64,000 bases of DNA from Molanna angustata (GCA_963576475.1 OY754972.1:13442811-13506810); one strand, 5' to 3'. Counted from the stretch's first letter, positions 35,191 to 47,006 are shown. Numbers and translations are program-made. The notes: generated from the sequence alone by a model not told the origin.

Positions 35191-35699
35191 TGTGTTATAA
35201 TAAATGAAGGGAATAACGCTGCAGGTTATTAAAACAAATACATGAATTCGTCGATCTGAATCTGAATAATACATATTAAACACATATCAAACCACAAAGA
35301 TTAGTTACTATTTATTTATCAATGGAAAAAACCAACATTTTTTTACATCATAAAAATATATACACTGCGATAATCATTCATAAAACTACAAATATACCTG
35401 ATAACATATTTTCATTGAAAAATAGAATAAATTTTTAACACATTCAAGTTATAAAAAAGAAAATATTTTAATGCCATCAAAGACTATAGGTATACTAAGG
35501 GGACCAAGGAGGGGAAGGAGAAAATTATAACCAACATGCGTTTTTTATATAGAAAATCTATTCAAATGCGTTTTTTATATAGAAAATTCGTTTAAACACA
35601 AATAACGCTTATGTATAATAAAAAAAATATTGTTAAATGTTATACTTAATATATAGTACTTAATACTTTTGTTTTACTGACTGATATATCCATGTTTAG
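35191..35699. other. No gene; short tandem duplication
   Basis: ATGCGTTTTTTATATAGAAA occurs twice (about 35536 and 35565, period about 29 bp). Otherwise AT-rich. Confidence 0.5.
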
Positions 35700-35957
35700 C
35701 CTCTGTGATACCACGTGAACTTTGTTCATTTTTTCAAGTCGTCAGATTCAACTATTATCGCCGCTTCGTCTGCATAACAAATAAAAATTTTGTTTAACAG
35801 TTTTGCCACCCATTTTATAGCCTAATCCCAAGCCAGCTATCTCTTCTGATTTCTTCCATTATGATATTAAACAGAGGGCTTAGACTGTATCCCTGCGGTA
35901 TACCATTGCTTACTTGGATTACTATATTCAAACCACCTTCAAGGTGTAAACGAACTG
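35700..35957 (-). pseudogene. RTE-like LINE reverse transcriptase fragment, inverted part
   Basis: On the minus strand: QVSNGIPQGYSLSPLFN followed by IIMEEI, a degraded RT motif B (usual form QGDSLSPLLFN). Then, after a frame change, YADEAAIIVESDD stands for the YADD catalytic box, with D-to-E change at the last position. It lies head to head with the plus-strand 3' part of the same kind of LINE from 35958. Not functional. Confidence 0.65.
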
Positions 35958-36605
35958 ATGATGATAAGCCCGTGGAACGAGTAATGAGTTTCAAATATTT
36001 AGTAGTAGAAATTTGCAGCCTTAATGACCTATGCACTGAAGCCCGCATACAAGTCAATAAAGCATCTGCTGTATCTGTATTTCTAAATAATATGGTTTGG
36101 AAATATAAACCACTTGCGTATTGACAGTAAAGTCGGAATAATATAAAACATGCGCGCGACCGATCATGACGTATGCCGTGGAAACGCGAGCAAACAATAT
36201 ACATACGAACCAAGGGGCTTCTGAAGACAACGGAAATGAAGGTTGAGGTGGTAAGCGCCCATGAGGTGAGGTTATCACAAAAACGGCGCTATAAAAATCA
36301 TCCTGATTTAAGGTTGTAAGGCCAATCACTGGAAAAACTCTCCGAGATAGTGTTCGCAATGTTGAAATAGAAAAAAAAACATGTGGAATACGAAACATCG
36401 TTCGGTGGAGTAGATCCAGAAGATATTGGAGGGACCACGTAGCCAGAATGGACAGTGATAGACTTGCGCGAATATAGCAGCAAATGAAATCCCCTCTGGT
36501 CGCCGTCTACCCGGAAGACCATCTAAGAGATGGAAGGATAGGTGGAATTCTTCTGTGGTGGACTTAATACCCCAATTTGTAACCACTTTCAAAGTATTCC
36601 AATTA
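35958..36605 (+). pseudogene. RTE-like LINE 3' part, joined to inverted 5' part
   Basis: Plus strand: VMSFKYLVVEICS (usual FKYLG.EI.S, just after the YADD box). Later come MTYAVETRA, LLKTTEMK, a run with RWSRSRRYWRDHVARMDS in another frame, and a decayed GRPPKRW tail near 36510. Order and position show it continues the minus-strand piece at 35700-35957, with the 5' part flipped. Stops and shifts throughout; overlapping minus-strand frames are shadows. Confidence 0.65.
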
Positions 36606-36745
36606 GCATGCATACATAACCAGCTTCACGTTGATGTTTTGAGTTCGTAACGAAATTTAAAGTCTTCCATATTCAAACCAAATCGTTAATATAATAGATC
36701 AATTTGTTATAAATGTATGTAGGAAATTTTTCAAAAACTAATATA

Positions 36746-36771
36746 CCGTCACGTGGGGATAAATTGCACCA
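36746..36771 (+). repeat. Left terminal inverted repeat of Tigger element
   Basis: CCGTCACGTGGGGATA followed by AATTGCACCA. It matches the complement of 39559-39584 except for one A/T change. The terminal CACGTG palindrome is part of it. Confidence 0.9.
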
Positions 36772-37307
36772 TGGGTAATACTTTGCACCACTATCTGTAA
36801 AGATATTATAGAAATAATTTTCTCTAACACTTGATGGTTATCATTCTAATTTCTACCATTTCTGATAGATGGCACTGTAGGCTATTTTTTTGTTCATAGA
36901 AGTAATAACCGGCTGTCATTGCTAAGACATATTTTACCTATTTGAACGTGTTTTAACTATTTCTGTCTGAAAATTGTGTTCGAAAAATCCAGTGTCATCA
37001 GTCCACCGAAACAAGTTATAACAGGTAAGTGGTCTCTAACTCATATGTAAGTAAGTCCTGCTTTACTCAAGTGCAGTATTTTTAGGTTATGTTGTCAAGT
37101 TTGCGAAAAAATAATGTTTTTGTGAGAATTGGTCTGTATCAACCACATTTGGGGTTAAATTGCACCTGGTGCAAAGTATCCACAAAGGCCTACGGCTAAT
37201 TAATTTGATTGAAGGTCTTATAAATGCTAAAACAGCTTGACATTTTTGTCAAATATCTATACATATAGTGTATCTAATTAATTAATTATGGTTTCTGATT
37301 TGTAGAA

Positions 37308-39064
37308 ATGCCACGAATACACAAAAGGCTGCCTGGTGCCAGGCGATACAGCGATTACACGCCGGAGAGACTAGAGCAGTGTTTGGAGGCCATTCGTAAT
37401 GGTACAATCACCCAAAGAAAAGCTGAAGAAATTTTTAAAATTCCCAGAAGAACAATCAATTACAAGCTTAAAGGTCAGCACACAAAGTCTATAGGTAAAC
37501 CTCCAATATTCAACAACAGCGAAGAGCAATCCTTCGTAAATTGCATAGTAGACATGAGTGAGTATGGTTTCCCAGTGAGTGCTCTTGATCTTCGCTATAT
37601 TATAAAAGCTTATTTAGATCGAATAGGCAGAACAGTTCCAATATTTAAGACCAACGTTCCAGGCTCTGAATGGATTAGATCCTTTCTTCAAAGACATAAA
37701 TCCCTGACTGTCCGCTTTGCATCTAACATAAAAAAATGCAGAGCGGCTATAAGCAAAGAAGTTCTGGAAGATTATATGCAAAATTTAGAAGAGGTAATAA
37801 AAGATGTTCCTCCCAGTCACATCTGGAATTATGATGAGACGAACTTATCTGATAATCCTGGCATGAAGAAGGTAATAACAAAAAGAGGCGCAAAGTACGT
37901 AGAACGCATATTGAACACGTCGAAATCATCTACTTCGATAATGTTTTGTGGGAGTGCCGCAGGTCAACTCTTAGCCCCCTATGTAGTGTACAAATCAGGG
38001 AAAATGTGGGACACATGGACAGCTGGTGGACCTCCTGGAACGAAATATGCTAATACTGCAAGTGGATGGTTTGACGGAGCAACTTATGAAGACTGGTTTG
38101 AACGGCATTTTCTACAGACCATTAAAAAACTCGATGGAAAAAAAGTAGTAATCGGAGAAACCTATCCTCACATATAAGCAATAATGTATTAAAACTGTGT
38201 CGTGATCATGATATTTCATTTGTATGTTTGCCTCCAAATAGCACCCATATTACCCAACCGCTAGACGTGGCATTCTTCCGCCCACTGAAAGAATACTGGA
38301 GGCAAATATTAACTGATTATAAAGAGAAACAAGCAAGTGCCACCAGTGTTCAAAAGCAAGATTTTCCTGCACTTCTCAAAAATCTTTATGACAGATTAAG
38401 TGAGACTGCAGAGAAAAACTTGAAATCAGGTTTTGAAAAATGTGGTATCACTCCGTTCAACATGAACCAATTGCTTGATCGGTTGCCTTCGAAAGGGTGT
38501 GATGATGAGGTGCGTCAAAGTTTCCAACAGTTTTTGGAAGAAAAAAGATTCAATCCAAAGAATTCTGTGGTAAAACGCAGGAAGAAGATACCAACAGAAC
38601 CAGGTAAGAGCATTGCTCACGATCCAAATGTCCAAATGGATGTTGTAATACTTGAGACACAATCGATACATGAACCAACTACATCAATTATTCCACCTTC
38701 CACGTCAAAACCTCCAACATCTCCAGTATTATCTGATTCTACTTCACACGGAAGTTTTGAGGAAGAAGAACAAAAAGAACGTCTAGGTGAAAAACATTCA
38801 TTAAGATTAGTAAAAAAGAAGGTGGGAGAATATGTCGTCTTCCATTATGAAGGAGAAAAATTTCCAGGACAGATTTTGAAAATAAATAAATACGGTGTTG
38901 TAATTAAATCTATGCAGAGGAGTTTCAAATCGTGGAAGTGGCCGATAAAGGATGACATCCTTCAATATTCTTGGAAGGATGTAATCGGTTCCATAAAAGA
39001 ACCAATACAGCATTCCAAAAGAGGTTTCTTTACTATCCCGGAACTCGACCATATTTGGACCTAA
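37308..39064 (+). pseudogene. pogo/Tigger transposase broken by one frameshift
   Basis: Cuts and pastes the element in the nucleus. Frame 1 (37308-38177) has a Psq-type helix-turn-helix (about residues 15-60, TQRKAEEIFKIPRRTINYKL), then a CENP-B-type helix-turn-helix (about 65-145, GSEWIRSFLQRH). The DDE domain starts at about 170 with D176 in IWNYDETNLSDNPG. At 38157-38159 the codon of the second Asp (normally GDN) reads GA-AAC: one base is missing and frame 1 runs to a false stop. Frame 2 continues without a stop to 39064 and holds NLSSHISNNVL, then PPNSTHITQPLDV with the third Asp, 35 residues after the second. The tail ends VGEYVVFHYEGEKFPGQILK and IPELDHIW. Adding back one base makes 586 codons including the stop. 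The ATG follows the intron acceptor. Confidence 0.9.
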
Positions 39065-39558
39065 TTTCTTTTTAATTTTAAATTTTTATTGGTTTTTTCC
39101 CTTTATTTTATATAATTCATTATAATTTCTTATAATTTCAAGCCTTTAGCTGAAAATAACATATTCGTGTGATTTTTAAATAAATTTACTATGATTATTT
39201 TATCACGTGTCTTATTTTTATTATAATTATTCAAACTTATAATCACCATTTCACGAACTGTGAGCCCAAACCCCTTATATGGTGCAAAGAAACTTGTATG
39301 ATACTCTTTACTTTGCACCATTTTGAATTATAGTACCAGAAGCATAGAAATAATATCATGGTGCAAAGTTGTACTGAACCCTGGGATACATTGCACCAAA
39401 CTAAAAAAATTAAAAAAAAAATAAGGGGTTGACATAAAAATTTTAAAACTTGTCAGACATGTTACAGGTACACTTGTTATTAGATTGTAATAGTGAAAAC
39501 TTCAAAAAAAGGTAAAATCTGATTTGTACAAAACATATTAAAAAAAAATGTAGTATTC

Positions 39559-39584
39559 TGGTGCAATATATCCCCACGTGACGG
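39559..39584 (-). repeat. Right terminal inverted repeat of Tigger element
   Basis: Complement of the left end, reading TGGTGCAATA then TATCCCCACGTGACGG, followed by TA. Confidence 0.9.
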
Positions 39585-39586
39585 TA

Positions 39587-39905
39587 CCTATCGTGTTGGG
39601 AGATGGACAAGGACAATAGAAGAAATAATTTAGAGTTCATGAGTCGTGCAGTTTACGCAAGAAAAAAAATAACCATTCACGCTGAATCAATTAGAATGCG
39701 CGACACATATTTTTGCTCATCCGTTGTTTGCGTAGCGGATGTCTAAAGAAGATTTAACTGGAGATTATTTTATGTTCGTAATTTTCATACAAACGACACT
39801 AACCTTGCTGAGTAGAGATGAGCTAATTCAAGACCAGGGTGGTCTTGGTATTCCTACAGCTTGTACAAAAAATAAATATATTTTTTTCTGTAAAAGGTCA
39901 CTTGC
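39587..39905. other. No gene recognised
   Basis: Flank of the Tigger element, AT-rich. Confidence 0.4.
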
Positions 39906-40130
39906 CTTTGTATGCCAAAAGTCGCATAACAACAGAGTGGATGGCAGGGTAAGAAATGAGGAAAATAGGAAATATGTTACGTAAAATGAGGAAAGAGTTA
40001 TTAACACATTGAGATGGTTTTATCATATGGGAATAATGAACGTTTTACGCTTGAGCAATATACGATGAATGAATGTAACGTACATGAGTGATTAGATAGA
40101 AAGATGGGGCGTTCTGTTTTCTCTGCTTAC
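39906..40130 (+). pseudogene. LINE family L fragment with internal deletions
   Basis: CTTTGTATGCCAAAAGTCGC, AGAAATGAGGAAAATAGGAA, TTAACACATTGAGATGGTTT and AAGATGGGGCGTTCTGTTTT follow the order of the family L C-terminal region. The GRPRKGW segment is missing. Confidence 0.6.
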
Positions 40131-40159
40131 ATAAATTTATTTCTTTTTCATGATCACAA

Positions 40160-40480
40160 TCCTAGGAATGGTGTGCACCAAGCACTCCATATCTCCACAT
40201 AACTCTGTAGTCCTCCAGCCTCTGCGTTTCTTTAGCTGCTACAGCGCACAATACTTTTATCAGCTGGTCCATATAACTGTCTGTAGGGCGACCTCTATAG
40301 TTTCTGCCCTCCGTAAATCCTTCGGCGATAGTAACAAGCAGACCCGGATGCCTGAAGTTATGGCTTATCCATTTGGATAGTTGTGGGGCAGCCCTCTTTA
40401 GGAGTTGTCTCGTTTCTCCAACTCTTCTCAGTACCACGTCGTTTGGAATGTGGTCTGACCATGGATCCTAGCCATGCGCC
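40160..40480 (-). pseudogene. LINE C-terminal fragment
   Basis: The minus strand is open for 91 codons (40162-40437). It reads LLKRAAPQLSKWISHNFRHP, GFTEGRNYRGRPTDSYMDQL and QRLEDYRVMWR, resembling the basic R-G-RP..D..L and W-R endings of non-LTR polyproteins. No catalytic domain. It could be a different LINE family from L. Confidence 0.5.
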
Positions 40481-41292
40481 TGTAGCACCACATTCATTTA
40501 TGAGTGTAAGGTTAGTCGTAACATTTACATCGAATCACGAAAAAAAATCGTTTCGAGGGTGGGTTATTAATTGCATGCTTTTTTTTTATCAAAATGGTAG
40601 ATATATTCGGTATAAAATGGTAAGTAGATAAGACTCTTGGTATCGCAAGTCTAAAATACTATAAATCCAAAACTTACAAGACTTGCTCATCACTATTGCT
40701 GGGCCACCAACAACAGACGACAATCTACCAATAAGTTGACGCGTAATCGTTTCGTTAAGGACATAAGTAAAAATAATACATATTGTAATTTACTTTTGCC
40801 ATATTAACACGCAACAGTTTAGTTGGCAACACAGCAAGATTCGAAGTGCTAGCTTTAAAATAAATAACCCACGATAAAGTAACACCTTCGTCGATTTGTT
40901 TAAAAATATTATGTTTGCACAACAATAATAAGTTTGGTAACGATTAGGAGTTCCGAATCTATTTACCAAAATTATATTGGATACGAAAGTAATTAACAAT
41001 GTGTGGATGGGTATTGCCCAGTACCACAGTTTATCCAATTATGAAATCTAAGCTCTTTAAAGTACAGGGGAGTTTAAGTATTCGTATCGACTGTTCATTC
41101 TTATTTAACTATTCTTATTTGACTAAGTATTCTTATTTATTGTAATTAAGATTTAACTATGCTAAATAAAGATTTGAGTATATATGCGTTTTATAGTAGT
41201 GTGGTTGACCGCCACATTGTGTAAAATTTCTTCTTTTTACACAATAAAAGGATATTATTATTTATTTAATTAATTTATTTATTTAATATTGC
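40481..41292. other. No gene recognised
   Basis: AT-rich. The minus frame 40790-41038 has no motif. Confidence 0.4.
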
Positions 41293-41336
41293 CTCTCGGG
41301 CAACTAACAGGTACTATGTCAAATGTTAATTGAACA
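41293..41336 (-). mobile_element. SINE family A, 3' terminal fragment
   Basis: CTCTCGGGCAACTAACAGGT then ACTATGTCAAATGTTAATT, preceded by TTTATTTATTTAATATTG as at 8379. Confidence 0.6.
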
Positions 41337-41912
41337 CTGTAAAATTCGCTATGTACTCCAACCATCAACGTTAGTTTGTTGGAAAATATATTAGATTGGT
41401 AAATAGTTATATTTTTTGTACGCTCTTTTTAGTTTGTTTAGTTGATAATCACGAATTTATAACTTACTTATTTAGTCGGTTGAAAGAAATTTCCAAATGG
41501 CTTTAAGCTCGCCAGATAACAGTATAATATAATACATAATAATAAAAACAAATAAAAGAATAACTTTAAAATCGAACACTGCCAACATGGATACAAATAG
41601 GGGCCGTAGAAACCAGAGAACTTATTCCCGTATTCACAGACAAATTTCAAGGAAAACTCAAGCCTTCGAGGTACTTTGAAAGCGATTTTGAGTGAATGCG
41701 ATGTCACATACCTTGAGGAATCATCAAAATTTCAAACAAAATGTATTCCTTGACATTTTGTTAAGCAGAGATAAATATGTTTTTGGAGCATGTGCATTCT
41801 GCTACTTTAAAAGCGCGTATATACCTTCAAGTGTCAAATAATAAAACAAAAACTAATCCTTAATGGCGACACATACCTTCGAGGTATCTTGAAGACCGAA
41901 GGCTTCCTCAAT

Positions 41913-41993
41913 GCTCTTATGTCGCATTTTAATCATATTCATCTGTAGTACTCGCGAATATACAGAAAGATGATCAAAATACGACATAAGAGC
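41913..41993. repeat. Inverted repeat with 24-bp arms
   Basis: GCTCTTATGTCGCATTTTAA..CAT pairs with ATG..TCAAAATACGACATAAGAGC with one mismatch noticed. Loop of about 33 bp. Related words CACATACCTT..GAGG occur twice upstream (41703, 41869). Confidence 0.65.
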
Positions 41994-42561
41994 GAAAAAC
42001 CGATTTTTAAAAAACACAAACTACACGGTTTAAAAACTTAGAATTATGTAGAAGAGAAGAGAACGTAACATCTGAAACACGGCATATTTGTGGTACAACC
42101 TGACCTACAAGCCGTTAGGAAAGTGTAACATGGTCTGAAAATATCGTAAACAAAACTGTTTATCTTGTGGGCAAACATAAACAGAGCAAACAACAGAGGA
42201 GGGATATAAGGATTCACACACACAAAACAAAAGGTTTAGAGCAGTGGTTCCCTACCTTTTCTGGACCATAATCCCTTTAATAGAAAAAAAAAAAGAACGC
42301 CCTCTATTCCAAAATAAAAAAATATATATGTAGTGGCGGATTAAGAAAAAGTTTCAGGTTATTATTTAAAATATTTATTCATGTCAACAGTTTTTTATTG
42401 CATTCAAAATATTAATATGTACCTATAGTAAATTTATTCAATTAATTTATTTTAGAACGCCCCCATTTGCTTCTGGATCCGCTACCGGCCTTTTGAAGGC
42501 TCCAACTTACACTAAGGGCCATAGATTCCAGCGAGGGCCATAGGCTCCAGCGTAACTGAGG

Positions 42562-42607
42562 ACCATAGATTCCCAACGGGATATATCTCCCGTTGGGAAT
42601 CTATGGT
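42562..42607. repeat. Perfect hairpin, 20-bp arms
   Basis: ACCATAGATTCCCAACGGGA is mirrored exactly by its complement at 42588-42607, with a 6-base loop. Just upstream GGGCCATAGATTCCAGCG is repeated as GGGCCATAGGCTCCAGCG (42517-42553). Confidence 0.8.
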
Positions 42608-43090
42608 TTAGAGACATAAAAAATTTGGATATCAAATAAGAATGTAAAACAAATTTATCACGAATATCTGACATGAAATTAAAAAAATGATAAACGAATT
42701 TCATTCGTAAGTCACAAAATAAAAACAAATGCGACACGAATGAAGTGTGGAAGACATTATCGGTATAAAAAACGTAAAGGATAAAGATACTCGATTCTGT
42801 TATATGAAGAAGTCATAAAAAATGTAATTTTTTAAAAAAATTAATGCTACATGATCAGTAGGTGTTCGTGAAAAAATGCGAGCATACTTTTACGACAGCA
42901 ACTGTAAAATTACCTAAAATTATTCGTTGCCAACAAAATACAGATGAATAAAAAGAACGATGGCACTGATAATGTAGAACTCTATAAGGACCTAATTAAA
43001 CTGTGTAGAAAAAAATAGAAAATTGAATTAATAAATCTCTAACATTTGTCGTATTTTCATTAAAATATATTTTTTAAATATTTATTTACA

Positions 43091-43124
43091 CCTACAGGGC
43101 TTACAACCTGTCATATGCTGGTAA
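43091..43124. repeat. Foldback-family fragment
   Basis: ACCTACAGGGCTTACAACCT and GTCATATGCTGGT match the arm sequence at about 14144-14174. Confidence 0.5.
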
Positions 43125-43464
43125 AATACAACGGTGCAAGAATGTCAATACATTATATGTATTTTACAATATACGACATGTTTTTATAACAAAAATGACG
43201 ATAAAGATATCAAATGATAGTTTTAATGAAAGAGTAAATGACATATGCAAAGATAACAAGCTGCGGACTTACATATTATCATCGGTAATCATTATTAATA
43301 CATTAATAAAATTGACAGTTGATAACAAATATTTTTTTTGGGATAAGTAAGTACTTATTTGTATATGTGATGTCATTTTAAATCTAATATCTGACTACTG
43401 AACCGTATATCCTGGTTCCCTTCCCGACAGGGTCATTACTTATGTTAAGTTATTAACGATGAAT

Positions 43465-44112
43465 ACTTTAACCGTCTTACTTATAAACGTAAACAATCTA
43501 TAGTACCTGGTAGGGTATTTACCTTTCGTGTTGATTAGGAGGCAAGTACTCCCTCGAATTAGGCACTAGTTTGTTGCGCTACTGCACTTAAAAACTCGTG
43601 TTTTTTGTTGCGCTTATGCTCTTAAAAACACGAGTTTTTAAGAGCATAAGCCACATGGTAATAGAGTGTCATTGACGAAAAAGTTTACTTATAAACCGTG
43701 ACTATCTTTATTACGCCTTTATTTCATAGACGTCAAGTTAGGACAGGTCGAGAGGTTGTTTAACGCTTGATAATGCGTTATACCAAATATTTCAAAAAGG
43801 TGGATCTTTCACATATGATCAGACGCATATTTGAGGTTGACAGAAAAATTTTATCCGTATTACGTTTATAATCCATATTATTCTTCATCGCAATCGTGTT
43901 TAAATTGACTCAACGCGGCACAACGCGGTTTCAATTTTTTGACATCAGTTATTCAATGATAATCTACATGCATTTATCTATTTTTTGACATCTGTGAAGC
44001 CAATGCGGTCATATAAAATAAATAAATGAGAGTATTCGTAAACAATTCGGTGAACTAGTTTATAAGTAAGATTTTTAAATACCGATCTTAACTATTGTAG
44101 GTAGTCGTGCTT
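43465..44112 (-). repeat. Repeat Y, copy 2, with a 145-bp insertion
   Basis: Inverted collinear copy of 12533-12985 (same landmarks). Between CTATAGTACCTGG and CCACATGGTAATAGAG lies about 145 bp absent from copy 1, including a hairpin (arms 43613-43629 and 43634-43650, CTTATGCTCTTAAAAAC). That insertion is probably a separate small element or a local rearrangement. Confidence 0.6.
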
Positions 44113-46654
44113 ATCTAGTTACGCGTCTAATAACTATCTAATAAGACCGTACATATATTAAGTTGCAAATATTTATTGTGAGCATGTATATGATATATTA
44201 TAGAATAATATAATATTGAAAGGGTAAGGGATATTGACATAATGTTAATGAAGCAAAAAAATGTATACCTCGCCCAGCGAAAGATTGCGGCTGACATAAC
44301 CTGTGCATAAACCAATTTTAGTGCAGAAAAATACTCTAATTTGTATTAAACAATAAAATTAGTTGGCTTTCGACGTTGTGCAGCGAATTACGTGTCACTT
44401 TTTCCCTGACCTTTGTATCCATAGATTTTTGACAACGCTTTATAAAACTGTCACCCGCAATCTCTTGTTTGTCGAGTCCTACGAGTATGTCTGGATAGAA
44501 TAATGTTTAGTTCGGTTGTCGGCCTACTACAAATGGCGAAACGGCGTGATGATACGTTTGTACAATATTTTTGTAAATGAAAACGAACATTTAATTAAGT
44601 GATTAATATGATTCAACACGAAAAACAATGTGCTGTAAGTACTCACTAAGATTCAAAGACAATAATCGACCAGGATGTAGTTATTATTTATCTGAATAAA
44701 CGGACGTTGCATAATATAATGAATAGAAGATGATGAATAGAAGTTCCGGTTTCATTACTTACATACAATAATGATTATACACTTATACGTGGTTCCAAAA
44801 CAACGATTGGCCAATTAAAAATCGGAGATAAAGCTGGTCATACAAGGAGCCACAATGCCAAAATTATAATGGACATTCAGTCGTTAATAGTGGGCAGAAG
44901 TCGTGAAGGTAATCCCAATTTGGGACTTCAATCACATGGTCGATGTTCGTAAATCTACAAACTCTTTTTTTTTTTAAGGTTCTTTTTTATTCTATGTATT
45001 TATACAATTTTAATAACTGCATGATGATTTATTTGATAGAATTCCATTTAAAATAATGTTTTGATCCAAAGAATGTTTAGATTCTAGGTATATTTATATT
45101 AACTGAGGATTTTAGTTTTGATAATGTCCTAGTAAGACGAAATATCTTAACACTATTTTCATTTATATTAATTTATACTGTATAAGTTAAAATATTATAG
45201 ATTTTTGTTATTGATCACAGTGGAAGTTCATTTTATAAATTAATTACAAATTAAAACAAAGTCTCAATCCTCAATCTCAATCAAAGGAGGAGTATTAAAA
45301 TAAATTTATAATTTCTTTCATAAAAGTAATAGTAAAATATAAACTGATCATTGAGATATGATGTTGTATAATATTGACTATGTAAATATTCATCAAGTAA
45401 TCGTGTACTCACCAAGGATTATTTTTATGTACTAAATCGTGTTGTTTAGTGACGTATCTTTAGTTATGTCGAGTACCTACCTACCTTTAAGAGAACTTCA
45501 ATGAAACTAAGAAACATGTATGATAACAATCATGATAAAATAGGGGTTATAAAATCGTCTTTATTCTGAAACAAGTATATATGCAACAAACTGGACTATT
45601 AAAGCTATGTACGAATATATAAAATACTAATAATATAAAAAGGGGAAAACCAATAAAATAACCTGCATCTGAAGGATTGTAAAAGTCACGTATACGAATA
45701 TAAAGAAGGACACTTACTTTATGTTATTTCTAGATGTTACAATGAAAAATAAATAAAACTAGTATCAACATCGTATACTGGTGAGATGAAAATGTATGTA
45801 GAATGTGCAGCTGATCGAAAAACGACTCAATAAAGAAAGACGTATATATCAGAAACAGCGATATTACGAGTTCCCTCCCACACACTTTGGGCTCATTGAG
45901 AAAGAAAAAAAAACAGGAACTGTACAGACGTGTATAGGTTAATGCGATGGTGATACAAGATACAAGTTATACTTTCACTTAATCGATACATTTATAGATA
46001 CACAAATGAGACTTGATAAATTGTTATTGCAATCAGAATGGACGAAGACATCGAATTTATTTCTCAGTTGAACTCATTCGATCAACTTTGGACAACAACA
46101 CGAAATGGCGACAGAGGCTCACGATTAATTCAATATTACAAAACTAAAACTGACCTAGCAGATTACGAAGGACCGAGTGTCTTTATTTGAAATACAATTC
46201 AAATGAATCGCAACCAATCTAAAATCAATCGATCAAGAGTTGAAAAAAATATACCTATGTGGTACATATCAATAAAATTATATATGAAACGAACAATGTA
46301 TGATTTACTAAATATCAAACTAATAATATATTTCTTTGGCCTACGCCCAATATCATGGAATAACTTGAAAATTAGTAAAGGAATGTTTTTAAAAGGTATA
46401 TGATAGTTTTAATACCGTCATATTCTATACATTACATAAGTAATACATGAAGTTTGCACTGGTCTTTCGATAAGCACTGTAAAACGGTTTGAATACAAAA
46501 TGTAAATGACTGTATAACTCTTTATGTACCAATAAAATAAAATTGCAAAATAAAGAAATATAAATAAAGCAACTGAATTAAACAATTAAAAAAAAATATG
46601 GTACTTTATAGTAAATATTAACTAATTTGTAAATTATATTCTCTTCATTTTTCC
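44113..46654. other. No gene; one LINE-like scrap
   Basis: Bases about 44494-44570 (TTAGTTCGGTTGTCGGCCTA, GGCGAAACGGCGTGATGATA) look like a diverged LINE family L 3' terminus on the plus strand. The rest is AT-rich with no motif. Confidence 0.4.
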
Positions 46655-47006
46655 AACTGTCGATTCGTTCATGAGAATTCATTTCTCTGAATAAATCGAC
46701 ATTATTAAGCCAAGATGCGTGTACGAAGGAAAATTTTGTATGGCGTAGTGGACTATTTGGATGCTAATAACACCAACTAGAGGCCTCGCAGCATATATGT
46801 TCCCATATATGATTTACTCAGAATTCGGTGTAGAACATTTTATGTGAGTTTTGTGTGTGTGTGTGTGTCTGTGTGTGGATGTGTGTGTCTGTATGTGGGT
46901 GTGGGTGTGTGTCTGTGTGTCCGTCCGTCCCTTATAACTTTTGATCCGCTCAATTTACAGGGCTCAAAATATAACTATTATAGATTATAATATATAACTG
47001 TTTTTA
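46655..47006 (+). repeat. Repeat X, copy 3, left part
   Basis: CCAACTGTCGATTCGTTCAT, AAGCCAAGATGCGTG, GAGGCCTCGCAGCATATATG, CAGAATTCGGTGTAGAACAT, an irregular TG array (46846-46920), then CTTATAACTTTTGATCCGCT. It is cut by the Helitron at 47007 and resumes at 49560. Confidence 0.65.

Larger units (their letters stand above)
36746..39584 (+). mobile_element. pogo/Tigger-type DNA transposon, nearly intact
   Basis: Terminal inverted repeats of 26 bp (36746-36771 and 39559-39584) begin CCGTCACGTGGGGATA and differ at one base. Each is flanked by TA (36744-36745, 39585-39586), the expected target duplication for pogo-type elements. Inside lies one transposase gene on the plus strand with a likely 5'UTR intron: donor ACAG/GTAAGT at 37024/37025, acceptor TTTGTAG at 37305, three bases before the start. 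GGTGCAAAG or its complement recurs near both ends. Length 2839 bp, usual for the group. The only evident break is the frameshift in the transposase, so it inserted recently. Confidence 0.9.
41337..43464. other. No gene; several small hairpins
   Basis: Holds an inverted repeat (41913-41936 with 41970-41993), a perfect 20-bp-arm hairpin (42562-42607) and a fragment of the foldback family (43091-43124). The rest is AT-rich with no motif-bearing frame. Confidence 0.5.

Noticed and set aside
37308..38177. Domesticated (host-benefit) transposase gene
   Set aside because: Matching terminal repeats and a TA duplication are still in place and the frame is broken at a catalytic codon, so it is a recent transposon copy.
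38228..39064. Separate 278-aa gene
   Set aside because: It is the C-terminal part of the transposase in the shifted frame; its ATG is an internal artefact, since the frame is open upstream to 38159.
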